DNA of 64,000 nt, taken from contig NZ_CP157679.1 of the NCBI RefSeq assembly GCF_040105105.1, positions 115,282 through 179,281 on the forward strand, in the 5' to 3' direction. Positions 36,377 to 45,718 of this stretch are shown here, one piece after another. The translations under genes and the position numbers were made by a program. The DNA comes from Polaromonas hydrogenivorans (GTDB taxonomy: Bacteria > Pseudomonadota > Gammaproteobacteria > Burkholderiales > Burkholderiaceae_C). Each line of letters opens with the position of its first letter. Positions within the stretch are counted from its first letter, which is position 1. The notes under the pieces were generated by a model. It saw nothing but the letters and a program-made list of their open reading frames with translations. It was not told the DNA's origin and searched no databases.

Positions 36377-37387
36377 CTACGACTGGCCGCTGGCCGGTGG
36401 TGCCGCGTCGGGCGAGGTCTCCAGGTAACCATGCTCCCGCATCCAGTCGTCGTTGTAGAGCTTGCCCAGGTATTGGCGGCCGCCGTCGGGCAGCAGCACC
36501 ACCACCTGGTCGTTCGGGCCCAGCGTTGAAGCCACCTGCAGCGCCGCCAGCATCGCGGCGCCCGAGGAGCCGCCGGCGAACAGGCCCTCGGCGCGGGCGA
36601 GCTGCCGCGCCATCACAAAGCTGTCCTTGTCGCTGACCTGGATCACATCGTCAATCACGCTCCAGTCCAGCGCCTTGGGGATGAAGTCTTCGCCTATGCC
36701 TTCGAGCTTGTAGACATGCGGCGGCACTGCCACCCCGCGGTGGAACAGGTCATGAAAGATCGAGCCCTGCGGATCGACGCCGATCACCCGGACCATGGCG
36801 TTTTGTTCCTTCAGGTAGCGGCCGGTGCCGCTGATGGTGCCGCAGGTGCCCATGCCGCAGACGAAATGGGTGACCAGGCCCCCGGTGTCGTTCCAGATTT
36901 CAGGGCCGGTGCTCGCGTAATGCGCCAGCGTGTTGTCCGGGTTGTCGTATTGATTGCACAGGAAGGCGCCGGGTAGGTCCTGCGCCAACTGCCGCGCCAC
37001 CTGGATGTATCCCCGCGGATCGTCCGGTGGCACGTCGGTGGGGCAGACGACGACTTGCGCCCCCATGGCCCGCAGCATGTCGATCTTCTCGCTGGACTGC
37101 TTGTCGGCGATGGTGAACACCGTCTTGTAACCGCGCCCGGCGGCGAACAGCGCCAGGCCCATGCCGGTGTTGCCCGAGGTGCATTCCACGATGGTGGCGC
37201 CGGGGCCGATCTCGCCGCGCCGCTCGGCCTGCTGGATCATGTACAGGCCGATGCGGTCTTTCACCGAACCGCCCGGGTTCAGGAATTCCAGCTTGGCGTA
37301 GATGGCGCAAGGCAGGTGCCGGCTGAGTTGGTTCAGGCGCACCAGCGGTGTGTGGCCGATCGCGTCCAGGATGCTCTCATATCTCAT
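36377..37387 (-). CDS. Cystathionine beta-synthase / cysteine synthase family enzyme
   Basis: 336 residues, fold-type II PLP enzyme. IGHTPLVRLNQLS, NPGGSVKDRIG (PLP lysine), ECTSGNTGMGLAL and FAGGSSGAAM are the hallmarks. There is no C-terminal CBS-domain pair. GGGAG lies five bases before the ATG at 37387. It precedes the gamma-synthase/lyase gene, giving a two-step transsulfuration operon. MccA-type O-acetylserine-dependent activity is plausible. Confidence 0.9.
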   Translation of the reverse strand: MRYESILDAIGHTPLVRLNQLSRHLPCAIYAKLEFLNPGGSVKDRIGLYMIQQAERRGEIGPGATIVECTSGNTGMGLALFAAGRGYKTVFTIADKQSSEKIDMLRAMGAQVVVCPTDVPPDDPRGYIQVARQLAQDLPGAFLCNQYDNPDNTLAHYASTGPEIWNDTGGLVTHFVCGMGTCGTISGTGRYLKEQNAMVRVIGVDPQGSIFHDLFHRGVAVPPHVYKLEGIGEDFIPKALDWSVIDDVIQVSDKDSFVMARQLARAEGLFAGGSSGAAMLAALQVASTLGPNDQVVVLLPDGGRQYLGKLYNDDWMREHGYLETSPDAAPPASGQS

Positions 37388-37511
37388 GGCAACTCCCTTT
37401 GCGTGTTGCGACATGCATGAGCCCGGCTGGGGAAGTGGCACGGACTGTTCATTCACTGTAGCCGTTTCCCGCCGGTTCGTGAAGCCGCAGCCTTGTCCAG
37501 GACAGGCCCGG

Positions 37512-37988
37512 CTAGAACCACTCCACCATGCCCGACTGCAGGGCGTTCTGCGGGTTGGAGCCCGCATCGCGGATGCGCTGCAGCGCCTCCGGTGCGCTCA
37601 GGCCCAGGGCCTTGAGCACGCAGGCCGCTGCCGTGCCGGTGCGGCCCATGCCCGCTGCGCAATGCATCAGCACCACCTCGCCATGCCGCAGGGCCGCTGC
37701 AATCTGCGCTATGCCATGGCGAAAAGCCGGTTCATTGTCGGGCAGGCCGAAATTGCCCATGGGCAGATTCAGCCAGCGCCAGGCCAGGCTGCCTTGCACC
37801 ACCGCCGCATGGTAGGCGGGTGACAACTCGGCCAGTTCCTCGCGCGACGTGAGGCAGACCAATTGGCTCAGCCTGGCCCGCTTGGCCTCAGTCACAAACG
37901 CGGCCCAGGGTTGCATGCGCCCGGGCATGGCGCAGAGCCACAGCGTGCCAGGCACATCCGGGGGAAGGGCGACGGGGCGAAAAGGCAT
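37512..37988 (-). CDS. Dual-specificity/tyrosine phosphatase-like protein
   Basis: 158 residues with the P-loop VLMHCAAGMGRTGTAAACVL (Cys-x5-Arg nucleophile motif) and a likely general-acid aspartate in MGNFGLPDNEPAF. Such small cysteine phosphatases act on phosphotyrosine or on nucleotides and other small phosphates. It lies upstream of the transsulfuration pair on the same strand with a 124-base gap. Substrate unknown. Confidence 0.85.
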   Translation of the reverse strand: MPFRPVALPPDVPGTLWLCAMPGRMQPWAAFVTEAKRARLSQLVCLTSREELAELSPAYHAAVVQGSLAWRWLNLPMGNFGLPDNEPAFRHGIAQIAAALRHGEVVLMHCAAGMGRTGTAAACVLKALGLSAPEALQRIRDAGSNPQNALQSGMVEWF

Positions 37989-38093
37989 GGCAAGCAGGGG
38001 ATGGCTGCGCTGACATTGACGCAGCCGCCATGTTCCGCCCAGATGGCCTGGAGCGCAAGCGCTTACGGCTTTTGACCGATGTTGAATGGAAAA

Positions 38094-38475
38094 TCAGTCC
38101 TGCTGGGCCAGCAGCACACGGGTGACGGCCAGCTGGTCTTCAACGCCCTGGAAGGCGGCCAGCACGGTTTGCCGGTAGCGCGCCACCGCCTGCGCATGCG
38201 CCGCTTCGCTGCCTTCGACGCGGGCGCGCGTGGCGCCGGCGTTGAACAGCGTTTGCGCCGCCGACAGGCCGAGCGACCAGACGCTGCTGGAGGCGCTGAA
38301 CAGGTCGGCCACGCGGCTGGCGCCGAACCCGTACGAGGCGCCCAGCGGCAGGCTGGGGTAGTAGGCGCTGCGGGCGATGCCGATCTGTTCGCACGGCGGC
38401 TTCCTTGAAGGCGCTGACATCTAGCGTCGTGGGGCGCTGGTAGTCGGGGCCAACCCGCCCGCAGCCATTGATGAC
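38094..38475 (-). pseudogene. RND-type outer-membrane efflux protein with internal deletion
   Basis: The upstream frame carries a lipoprotein-like start (GCGRVGPDYQRPTTLDVSAF) of NodT/OprM factors, and the next frame jumps to the C-terminal half: QIGIARSAYYPSLPLGASYG and VARYRQTVLAAFQGVEDQLA. Hundreds of middle residues are missing, so it cannot form the barrel-tunnel. Confidence 0.7.
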
Positions 38476-38586
38476 CTGATGAGAGGTTTCAAGAAGGTTC
38501 TCATCGAACGTGCCCTGGGGGCGGAAATGAGCCACCACCACCTAGGCTACCCGCCGGGTGCAACCAAGTCCGCCGAGTGGAGTTGA
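38466..38586 (+). pseudogene. IS256-family transposase N-terminal scrap
   Basis: The plus frame reads VLIERALGAEMSHHHLGYPP, matching the early ERALGAEMTHHLGY segment of IS256/mutator transposases, then stops at 38586. It begins inside the outer-membrane factor relic and is one of several scars here. Confidence 0.5.
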
Positions 38587-38935
38587 CCCGTTTTCACGGA
38601 CACCCGGTTGCGCAGCCTGATAGGGCGGTTTTTCAAACAAGCGGCACAGCAGCGGGCGCCGACAACCCGGGCCTGGCGCACAAGCTGTGCAGGGCATCTC
38701 CCCGCTGGATGCGCCCTGCCCACGCGACCCATGCGCTGAACCAAGGAACTTGTTGCAAGGTCACTCAGGCGCAGGGGTTGGATTTCTGCGCAAATGGCGT
38801 TAAATTGTTGATGTCTGCGTGCAGGTTTAGTGAACAGTTGGAGTGACATTTCACCCCTGCAGGAGTGGCTGCACTCACGTTGTCGATTTTGCGTCGATCC
38901 TTTCGTGGTCAGGCAGGCCTTACAGGAGAAAGACG

Positions 38936-39313
38936 ATGTTGCAGAAATTTCCGATATACGCCTACATCCCGGCCAGCGACGTTTCCCGTGCTAGGGAGTT
39001 CTATGAAGGCAAGCTGGGCTTTGTGGCCAAGCAGGAGACAGCCGGTGGCGTGGTCTACGAGTGTGGCGCACACACGGCTTGCTTCTTGTACCCAACGCCG
39101 AACGCTGGAACGTCCCAGGCCAGCCAGGCGTTCTGGACGGTCGATGACGTCGACCGCGAAGTGACCGAACTCAAGGCGCGCGGCGTGGTGTTCGAGGACT
39201 ACGACATGCTTGGTGAGAAAAGCGCAAGCGGCGCCATTACTGCGGGTGGCGCGAAGGCCGCATGGTTCAAGGACACCGAGGGAAACATCATGGCGCTGGT
39301 GCAGAGCCTTTGA
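38936..39313 (+). CDS. VOC-family (glyoxalase/bleomycin-resistance-like) protein
   Basis: 125 residues with the two beta-alpha-beta-beta-beta units of the vicinal-oxygen-chelate fold: YIPASDVSRAREFYEGKLGF at the start and AAWFKDTEGNIMALVQ at the end. AGGAG lies seven bases before the ATG. It probably binds a metal or small hydrophobic ligand. No partner gene is nearby; function unknown. Confidence 0.85.
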   Translation: MLQKFPIYAYIPASDVSRAREFYEGKLGFVAKQETAGGVVYECGAHTACFLYPTPNAGTSQASQAFWTVDDVDREVTELKARGVVFEDYDMLGEKSASGAITAGGAKAAWFKDTEGNIMALVQSL

Positions 39314-39447
39314 TTGCTTTCAGGCGCGAATCACTGCCCGGTGCACGTGGCAGCAGGACTGCGCCTGATATAAGAAGGCCCTTTACCCGATGGCATTTGT
39401 TTCATCAGCATAACGTCCGAGGAGCCCGTCAAGCGACAAAAAATGAC

Positions 39448-39624
39448 ATGTTGCCCACGTTCACCTTCCGCCGGATGAAGCGGTCTGACTTCAAGTTGCT
39501 CGGTCGCTGGCTCACCCAACCCCATGTGCAACGCTGGTGGCATGACGATCCTTCTCCAGCGAGCATTGCGCAGGTCTATGGCCCTTGTATTGATGGAACC
39601 GAGCCCTGCCGTTCAGACAAGTAA
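39448..39624 (+). pseudogene. Truncated GNAT acetyltransferase
   Basis: FRRMKRSDFKLLGRWLTQPH and VQRWWHDDP form the start of an aminoglycoside-6'-acetyltransferase-like GNAT protein. The sequence is interrupted after about 50 residues at YGPCIDGTEP by IS-like repeats from 39622. The acetyl-CoA-binding part is lost. Confidence 0.65.
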
Positions 39625-39887
39625 ATTTGACCCTTGAATTGGGGTCGATATTGCGCAAAAACCACCCATAGCGACAATTTCAGCCGATCGAACTGCAAGC
39701 AATTCTGACCCTTGCTGGAGGTTTCAAGCAACTTTGACCCGTGATGGCGCCCGGGCCTGGGTGCGCAAAGGCCAGACCGCACGGTTTCACCTCTGTTGGG
39801 GGCGTTTTGTGCCAGCTGAAAGGCCTTCGATGGGTTAGATTAAAAGTAGGGCCAGATTTACTTGCAAACTGAGGTCAAATTTAGTTG
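39622..39887. repeat. Terminal-repeat relic of an insertion sequence
   Basis: Three direct copies of a short motif, TAAATTTGACCCTTG (39622), CAATTCTGACCCTTG (39700) and CAACTTTGACCCGTG (39729), face an inverted copy whose complement is CAACTAAATTTGACCTC (39871-39887). Multiple repeats at element ends are typical of IS21-like elements; no transposase lies between. It lies at the truncation point of the GNAT gene. Confidence 0.5.
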
Positions 39888-40158
39888 TATGAACGGCTGA
39901 TCGAGGACTGGCGCGCCTGAAACCAGCCCACTGCCCTAAGATAAGGGCCAAAACCTATGGCCTTCTCTTGCTTTGGTCCCCCTGTCTTACCTCTCCCCCC
40001 GCTTGAGGCGAGAGGAAGATGAGAGGAGATATAGGTTCTTTAAGTAGGAGGTTATGTTGATTACATTTGCAATGTGACCGTGCAAAGAATCCTAAGCTCA
40101 ATACGCCCCTGTTCGGGTTGGTGTGGTGTGGTGCCCGTTTTACAAGGTGCGCATGCTC
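39888..40158. other. Spacer at the 3' end of the helicase operon
   Basis: About 270 bases with no gene. A GAGGCGAGAGG purine-rich run near 40002-40028 and the pyrimidine run CCTCTCCCCCC at 39990-40000 could form secondary structure, but no terminator with a T tail was identified. Confidence 0.35.
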
Positions 40159-43100
40159 TTAGCCTGGCTGATCGCCAGTAGCAACCGCATCAAACCAGTT
40201 TTCAAGCAAGCTGATCTCGTGCTGCTGCGCATCGGCCATTGGAAACGGAAGCGACGTGCTGATGCCCGTTGGATGACGTGCAAACTTCAAGAAGGGGTGG
40301 CGGTGGTTTAAGTACATCAAGTGCTCGTCCAGCCGCCGCTCGTCGCTGATCCCCTTTTCTCGTTTGATGAGAGGAAACCGGGTCTGGAACTCAGCTCGCG
40401 GCAGGGTCATCATCAGGCAGCGCGTTTGCACCGACTGGGGCAGCATGGTTTGCCAGCGTCCTTCGCCAGTGGCCAGCGCATACTCTCGGCGCGGCCGCTG
40501 CCTGCCCGCTAGGGCCGTGGCGGGGAGCGCTTTCAATGTTGCGCTGATCGACAGGTCGTTTCTGCGCAGGTCTTGATGCGTACCAAAAACGCTCTGCTCC
40601 AGCTGGTCAGAGCAGTCACGCAACTGCTGGAAGACCATCAAGATCTCTTCGGTAGCGAGCATGTCGATGACGCCATGGCGGATCAGGACGGGCAAATCGG
40701 CCTTCATATGCACATAGAACCAGCTATGAGGCTCGTCGGGATTAAGAGCGAGTTTCACCAAGGGATACGTCGCTTCGAGCGTGTTGAAGGCCGCGCACAA
40801 TGCCTGGTAGCCTACTTGCTCCAGGTTTGCCCGCGTCGCGAGTGGTGTCTGGAACGTCAGGTAATACGCGGTTTGCCCGGCCAAGGCGGAAAAGCGCGCG
40901 GAAAACCCCTTGCTGATCAGGATGGGCTGGCGCCGCGTTCCGGATGCGCGCGCCAAGGCCGGATCGGCCAGAAACAGCGCGTTGCCGTGCTTGTCTCCGG
41001 GCTCAGGCTGATACAGGTCATGCCCTTCGAGCGCAAGCGCTATGCGGGCCTTGAGTTCGTCGCGTAATGAGCGTCCGTCCCTCATCGTAAAGACTGGGGA
41101 TGCATCCCATGTGCAGGAAGCGAAGTCGAATTTGGCCGGATAAGGATCCGAATTCGTGTTCGCATGCGGCTGGCGCAGCGATGCCTTCCAGTCCACTGCC
41201 CTGGCGTCGACGTCGACGTCGATCGTACGGTCGAATTCACCGTGGATGCATTGGTCCATTTGCTGCTCGACCGCCAGTTTTTTCTGGATGAACGACGCGA
41301 CTTGGTCCTCGTCGAACGAGCCTTCCAGGTAGGGATAGCCAATCCTGAGACTCCCTTCCGCACCCTGACGCAGTTGCTGATTGACGCAGCCGAACAGACG
41401 GTCCACCCGTCCGACGCGCTGTTCGTTGTCGCCCGGCGTCCATGCGATGCCGTAGTGATGCACCTGGCGGCACTGCAGATGCAGGTTGACGCCTTCCTGG
41501 AACACCGAGGTGGCAATCAATACGTTCGGAAAGAAGGGGCTGTTGAACCCCAGGATCAGGCGCTGGCGATTGCCCGATTGGCCGCTGGCATACCAAGCCG
41601 GATCCTGCAGTCCGGTCAGGGTGCGCCAATCTTTCTTCCAGTCGCCCAAGCCGTGATCGGTAATCTTCCCGCACAAGGTGTCGAAGCTGGCGAGCGCGTC
41701 GCGAAAATAACGCAGCATCAGCGAGTCGGCCATGCGCGCACTGGCGTAGCGCACAAACTCGGCATAGCGGCGCTGGACATTGCCAGCGCCCGCCGCGCGC
41801 GTTTCACGGGCGAAGCATTTGAACCAGCAGTACAGTTCGATCATCACCGGACTGGCGAACAGGAAGCCGGCATTCAGATAGTTGCCAAAGTTTTCCAGAA
41901 TGCCCATGTCCTGAGCTTCCCATCGGGCCAGCTTGTCCCGCTCCGCCGCATTGAGGTGGGGATACATCAGGCCCCACGCAGTGTCGGCAGGCAGGTCGTA
42001 GGCGAGGGTGTCGGCGTCGCCATCGCCTCCCATGGTGGCTTGGCGTAGCACCTGGTTGAAGCGCCTGAAGCGCTGCTCCCGGGCTGGCGTCACGTAGTTA
42101 TCTTTGAGGTCGCCTTTTCCCTTGCGGTAACTGGCATAGGTACCGATTTTGTAGTCCGACGCCGGCTCCATGAACAGGGCGAACAGCGACTCTGGCTTGC
42201 GAAAGCGCGTGCGCACGTTCGAGCAGTCGGTGCGCGGCACATCCCGGGCAGCGGCCTTCAGGTCCTTCTTGACCACGAACAGGTTGGCGACTTTCGAATT
42301 CAGGCTGGCATCTGCGTCCTCGACTGGGTCGTCGCCATCCTGGCCGGCCAACTCGGCGCTCTCGTCATCCTCGTCGCTGCCGCTGCCGTTCTGCAATTGC
42401 GCGCACAGTTGCGCGAAGCCGGCACGGCTCCAGTTGGCATCTTTCCATTTGAGCGCAAGCCCATCGTCCGGCGCCAGCCCCAGCGCTTCGAGGATCTTGG
42501 GAAGAAAGACATCGTCATAAGCCCGGTTGGTGCGCTGGGTCAGCTCGCGGACCGAGGGAATGCGGCGCACGAACACCAGGTGCTTGTCCAGATGCAAAGC
42601 CGCGTCGGATGGCTCGAACAGGCGCCGGTTGACGATCCGCTCGACCAGCGCGCTGTACTTGGGATGGGGCGGAAACTGCTTGAATACCTCGTGGTAGCGC
42701 TGCGACAGGGTGCGAAGCAATTGCGTATCCTGCGCTTGGCGGAAATCGTCGTGTCGCGCTTCCTCGGCATCGCCCTCGCCATCGTCCTTGGCGATCGCGG
42801 TGCCGGGCAAGTCGGAGCCGGCCGACTCGAACCCTTCCAGGTAGCCGTACATGGGCCGCCGCCCCGCTTCGCCCAGCTTGAGCTCGGTCACCAGCTTCTT
42901 CTGGTACATGGCAAAGAACAGCTCGCCGTTCGCGTCGTCCTTAAAACGTGCCGGCATGGCCAGTTCATGCCGATAGAAAAACTTGTTGTGATGGGCGCCG
43001 CGCTGGCCTTCCATCAGGCGCAGGCGGCGCAGCGCGTAGCGCCGCAACAAGGTCTGCGCCGAGTCTTCCCGGTTGACGTCCTGGAAATAATCGAGGATGT

Positions 43101-43845
43101 TGGCGACATCATGCAAGCCCGAATGGCTCGGCGTGGCGGTCAGCAGCAGGACTTTCTGGCCGAGCGGATCGTCCCCCTTGCCGAAGAATGCCCGCGCAGC
43201 ATGCGCGCGCTGCGTCTTGCCTTGCGACTTGCGCAAGGCGTGCGCCTCGTCAACGATGATCAGGTCGAAGCCGTCCGGGCCAAGTTGGCCCTTGAGCTCG
43301 CCGCGCAGCGTGCGTGCCGCCGCAGCCGCCTTGGCGGCAAGGTCGCCGCCTGGGTTATCGCCGAGCAATCCGCTGAGCGAATGGGTGGTGGTCAGAAACA
43401 CCCGCCCCCAATCCCGTTTAACTTCCTTTACCAAGATGCGCAGATTTCGACACAGTGCCATTGCATTGACCGGTCCGCCATCGGCGCCGTTGCGCACCAC
43501 GTGGTCCCGTTCGCGGTAGTGGTGCAGCAAGAAGGCTTTGTACTCCCGCATCCAGTGCCGGCAGATATCCTGATTCGGAGCCATGATCAGGATCTTGGCG
43601 TCCGGCTTGGTCTTCCACAGCATGGCGATCACGCCGAGCGCCTGATAGGTCTTGCCCATGCCGACTTCGTCGGCCAATAGCGCTACCTCATTCTTGGCCA
43701 GCGTGTTCCACAGATAGGCGACGCCCTCGGCCTGGCGCGCCGCCATCGACTCGTCCTCGGCCCGGTAGGTCCAGGCCGCATCGGCCCCGTTGAAATTGAT
43801 GTAGCTTGAGACCGTATCCGGTGTCAGCATGCCCCACTTACCCAT
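40159..43845 (-). CDS. SNF2-type superfamily 2 helicase of a putative defence operon
   Basis: 1228 residues. Motif I LLADEVGMGKTYQA (Lys65), motif II IIVDEAHALRK (199-202 DEAH), motif III LLLTATPSHS (235-240) and, after a long insertion, motif V LIATSVFQEGVNLH (about 776-789) and motif VI EQRVGRVDR (808-816). The 400-residue insertion between the RecA lobes and the C-terminal 350 residues are unfamiliar. It would translocate on DNA as motor of the system. Its start overlaps the nuclease gene by eight bases, so the two proteins are translationally coupled. It appears intact. Confidence 0.88.
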   Translation of the reverse strand: MGKWGMLTPDTVSSYINFNGADAAWTYRAEDESMAARQAEGVAYLWNTLAKNEVALLADEVGMGKTYQALGVIAMLWKTKPDAKILIMAPNQDICRHWMREYKAFLLHHYRERDHVVRNGADGGPVNAMALCRNLRILVKEVKRDWGRVFLTTTHSLSGLLGDNPGGDLAAKAAAAARTLRGELKGQLGPDGFDLIIVDEAHALRKSQGKTQRAHAARAFFGKGDDPLGQKVLLLTATPSHSGLHDVANILDYFQDVNREDSAQTLLRRYALRRLRLMEGQRGAHHNKFFYRHELAMPARFKDDANGELFFAMYQKKLVTELKLGEAGRRPMYGYLEGFESAGSDLPGTAIAKDDGEGDAEEARHDDFRQAQDTQLLRTLSQRYHEVFKQFPPHPKYSALVERIVNRRLFEPSDAALHLDKHLVFVRRIPSVRELTQRTNRAYDDVFLPKILEALGLAPDDGLALKWKDANWSRAGFAQLCAQLQNGSGSDEDDESAELAGQDGDDPVEDADASLNSKVANLFVVKKDLKAAARDVPRTDCSNVRTRFRKPESLFALFMEPASDYKIGTYASYRKGKGDLKDNYVTPAREQRFRRFNQVLRQATMGGDGDADTLAYDLPADTAWGLMYPHLNAAERDKLARWEAQDMGILENFGNYLNAGFLFASPVMIELYCWFKCFARETRAAGAGNVQRRYAEFVRYASARMADSLMLRYFRDALASFDTLCGKITDHGLGDWKKDWRTLTGLQDPAWYASGQSGNRQRLILGFNSPFFPNVLIATSVFQEGVNLHLQCRQVHHYGIAWTPGDNEQRVGRVDRLFGCVNQQLRQGAEGSLRIGYPYLEGSFDEDQVASFIQKKLAVEQQMDQCIHGEFDRTIDVDVDARAVDWKASLRQPHANTNSDPYPAKFDFASCTWDASPVFTMRDGRSLRDELKARIALALEGHDLYQPEPGDKHGNALFLADPALARASGTRRQPILISKGFSARFSALAGQTAYYLTFQTPLATRANLEQVGYQALCAAFNTLEATYPLVKLALNPDEPHSWFYVHMKADLPVLIRHGVIDMLATEEILMVFQQLRDCSDQLEQSVFGTHQDLRRNDLSISATLKALPATALAGRQRPRREYALATGEGRWQTMLPQSVQTRCLMMTLPRAEFQTRFPLIKREKGISDERRLDEHLMYLNHRHPFLKFARHPTGISTSLPFPMADAQQHEISLLENWFDAVATGDQPG

Positions 43846-45718
43846 ATGCGCGGTCCTTCATGATCATGTCGATGTAGCGCGGGTCGGCACCCGCCGGCAT
43901 GGCGCCGGGCTTCAGGCCCAGGCCCTTCCAGCGTGGCCCGCCCGCTTTCGTTCTTGTAAGCTGTCGATACTTTTTCTTGGCCAGCTCGCTTAGGCGATTG
44001 CCTTCGAGCTCCAGAAACCACTGGTAGACCGAACCGGCGTTGGCGCCGCCATCGGCGCCTGTGCTACGCAGCACAATTTTTTCCTGCAGCTCAGCAAGGC
44101 AGCCAGGGCGCGCAAACAGGCTGCGCTCCAATTGTTCGGCAGACTTGGCCGATGCGATCTCATCCGCAAATGTTTCCATTGCTTGGAACAACTTGAAATA
44201 ACTGGACGAATGGAGGGTTGCTGGCACCAGCAGCAGTGCCTCGTCGCTATCATCGTCGGGGATCTCGCCGCGCAGCACCGTGCTGCCTCCAGTGCAGTTG
44301 CCACTCCGATTCGGAATGCGGCTGTCGAGCAATTCGTCGAGCGAGGCATAGCCCTCGGCGCGACGATGGAGCAGGCCAGTCTGGTTGATGAACCCCTGGT
44401 AGACCTCGTTCGCGCCGTTCAGCACGACAAAGTAATGGTTGATCAACAGATGTTTCGGATCGGGAACCTCAATAGCCTCGGGCGTTTTTTTCCTGGCCGG
44501 AATTGGCCGGTCCGCGACATCGGGCAGCTTGAGTACATAGCCGTCTTGCCGTGGCTTTACCCAGTCGATGCCCACGGTGTAGGTTTGCTGCTCCCAGTCG
44601 AAGCTGACGGCGATATCGAAAGGCAACTCCTCGGGCACCTCAAGCTTAATATCGTCCAGTACCGCTTTGCTGGCAAAGTGGGACGGCTTGATGACGATAG
44701 CCTTGCCAAGAACACTGCTGATGCGCGCAGGCTGGCGCAAGAGGATTCCCGCCTCGACGTTGTTGGGGTTGATCCCGCCTGGGCTGGGCGCAAGGATATT
44801 GCTGCCTGGACCGGTACAGTTCCACGAGCCGATCGCCAGTTGAGCTGGCGTCATCCAGACCTTCGCATGACACAGTTCCGATCGCGGGTGCCGCTTGACG
44901 TCATTCGGATGAAAGCTCAGCAAGCCATTATCGAGCTCCTGCCGCAGGCTGTCGCGCCACGGCGTGCGGATGATGCCGCCGTCCAGCAGATCGGGGACGA
45001 TGCGTATCTTCAAATTGGGCAGCTGACGTGACTCGCGCAGGTCCGACAGAAAGGCCGGCAGATCGGCCGCAAAATACGGCGACCAGATTGCCAGTTGCGT
45101 CGGCGACTCGCCGTCAGGCAATAAGCGCTCCAAAAACGTGCGCCGGTCAAAGCTATGCAGGAATTCCCACTCCGCGTCGTCGCCCCAGAATTCCTTGCCA
45201 AGGCTGACTGGGCGCACATCGCTGCACGCGGCAAACAGCGGCTTGAAAAAGGCTTTGATCTGGTTCGACTGTTCCGCCGTGGCCACGCTGCGAAACAGCA
45301 TCGCCTCCTGGTTGCGCCCCCAGCCGCCTACCGTGAGGTTCGCGCTGCCGGCCCCCAGCACCGCCCTGCCATCCTGGCCTTCGAGATAGATAACCTTGGG
45401 ATGAAACAGGCTGCGATCGGAAAAACGGCCGATCTGGCGCGGCGTAATGGCGTTCACTTCGATCGCGGTCCGCTTGCGGTCCGAGCGATAGATCATGCGC
45501 TTATCGGCAAAAATGCGAATCTCAATCTTGCGCTCCTGAAGTTCGAGCTGGAGCGCTTCGAAGTCCAGCCGCCCGGTCGGCAGCTTGGTTTCCCCCACCA
45601 GGATGGGCAGTAGGTAGGTTTCGACGAATTCGATACTCAAATTGAATGAGGTGAGCCACACCCGTTTCAGCGGACCCAGCTCGGCCACTTGGCGCTTGAG
45701 TTCCTCAAGTAGTTTCAT
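43838..45718 (-). CDS. Phospholipase-D-fold nuclease of the same operon
   Basis: 626 residues. Two HKD-like half-sites are visible: FHPKVIYLEG with GAGSANLTVGG (His106, Lys108, Asn127) and CHAKVWMT with AIGSWNCTG (His284, Lys286, Asn300). The aspartate of the classical HxKxxxxD motif is not obvious in either half, as in other PLD-like nucleases linked to SNF2 helicases. The C-terminal half (330-626) has no recognised domain. The start overlaps the upstream gene by four bases. With the helicase it could form a DNA-cutting complex, as PLD proteins do in DISARM-like and other restriction-like systems. Confidence 0.85.
   Translation of the reverse strand: MKLLEELKRQVAELGPLKRVWLTSFNLSIEFVETYLLPILVGETKLPTGRLDFEALQLELQERKIEIRIFADKRMIYRSDRKRTAIEVNAITPRQIGRFSDRSLFHPKVIYLEGQDGRAVLGAGSANLTVGGWGRNQEAMLFRSVATAEQSNQIKAFFKPLFAACSDVRPVSLGKEFWGDDAEWEFLHSFDRRTFLERLLPDGESPTQLAIWSPYFAADLPAFLSDLRESRQLPNLKIRIVPDLLDGGIIRTPWRDSLRQELDNGLLSFHPNDVKRHPRSELCHAKVWMTPAQLAIGSWNCTGPGSNILAPSPGGINPNNVEAGILLRQPARISSVLGKAIVIKPSHFASKAVLDDIKLEVPEELPFDIAVSFDWEQQTYTVGIDWVKPRQDGYVLKLPDVADRPIPARKKTPEAIEVPDPKHLLINHYFVVLNGANEVYQGFINQTGLLHRRAEGYASLDELLDSRIPNRSGNCTGGSTVLRGEIPDDDSDEALLLVPATLHSSSYFKLFQAMETFADEIASAKSAEQLERSLFARPGCLAELQEKIVLRSTGADGGANAGSVYQWFLELEGNRLSELAKKKYRQLTRTKAGGPRWKGLGLKPGAMPAGADPRYIDMIMKDRAYG

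Noticed and set aside
42397..43680. 427-codon plus-strand open frame
   Set aside because: Antisense to the SNF2 helicase, whose motifs confirm the minus frame.
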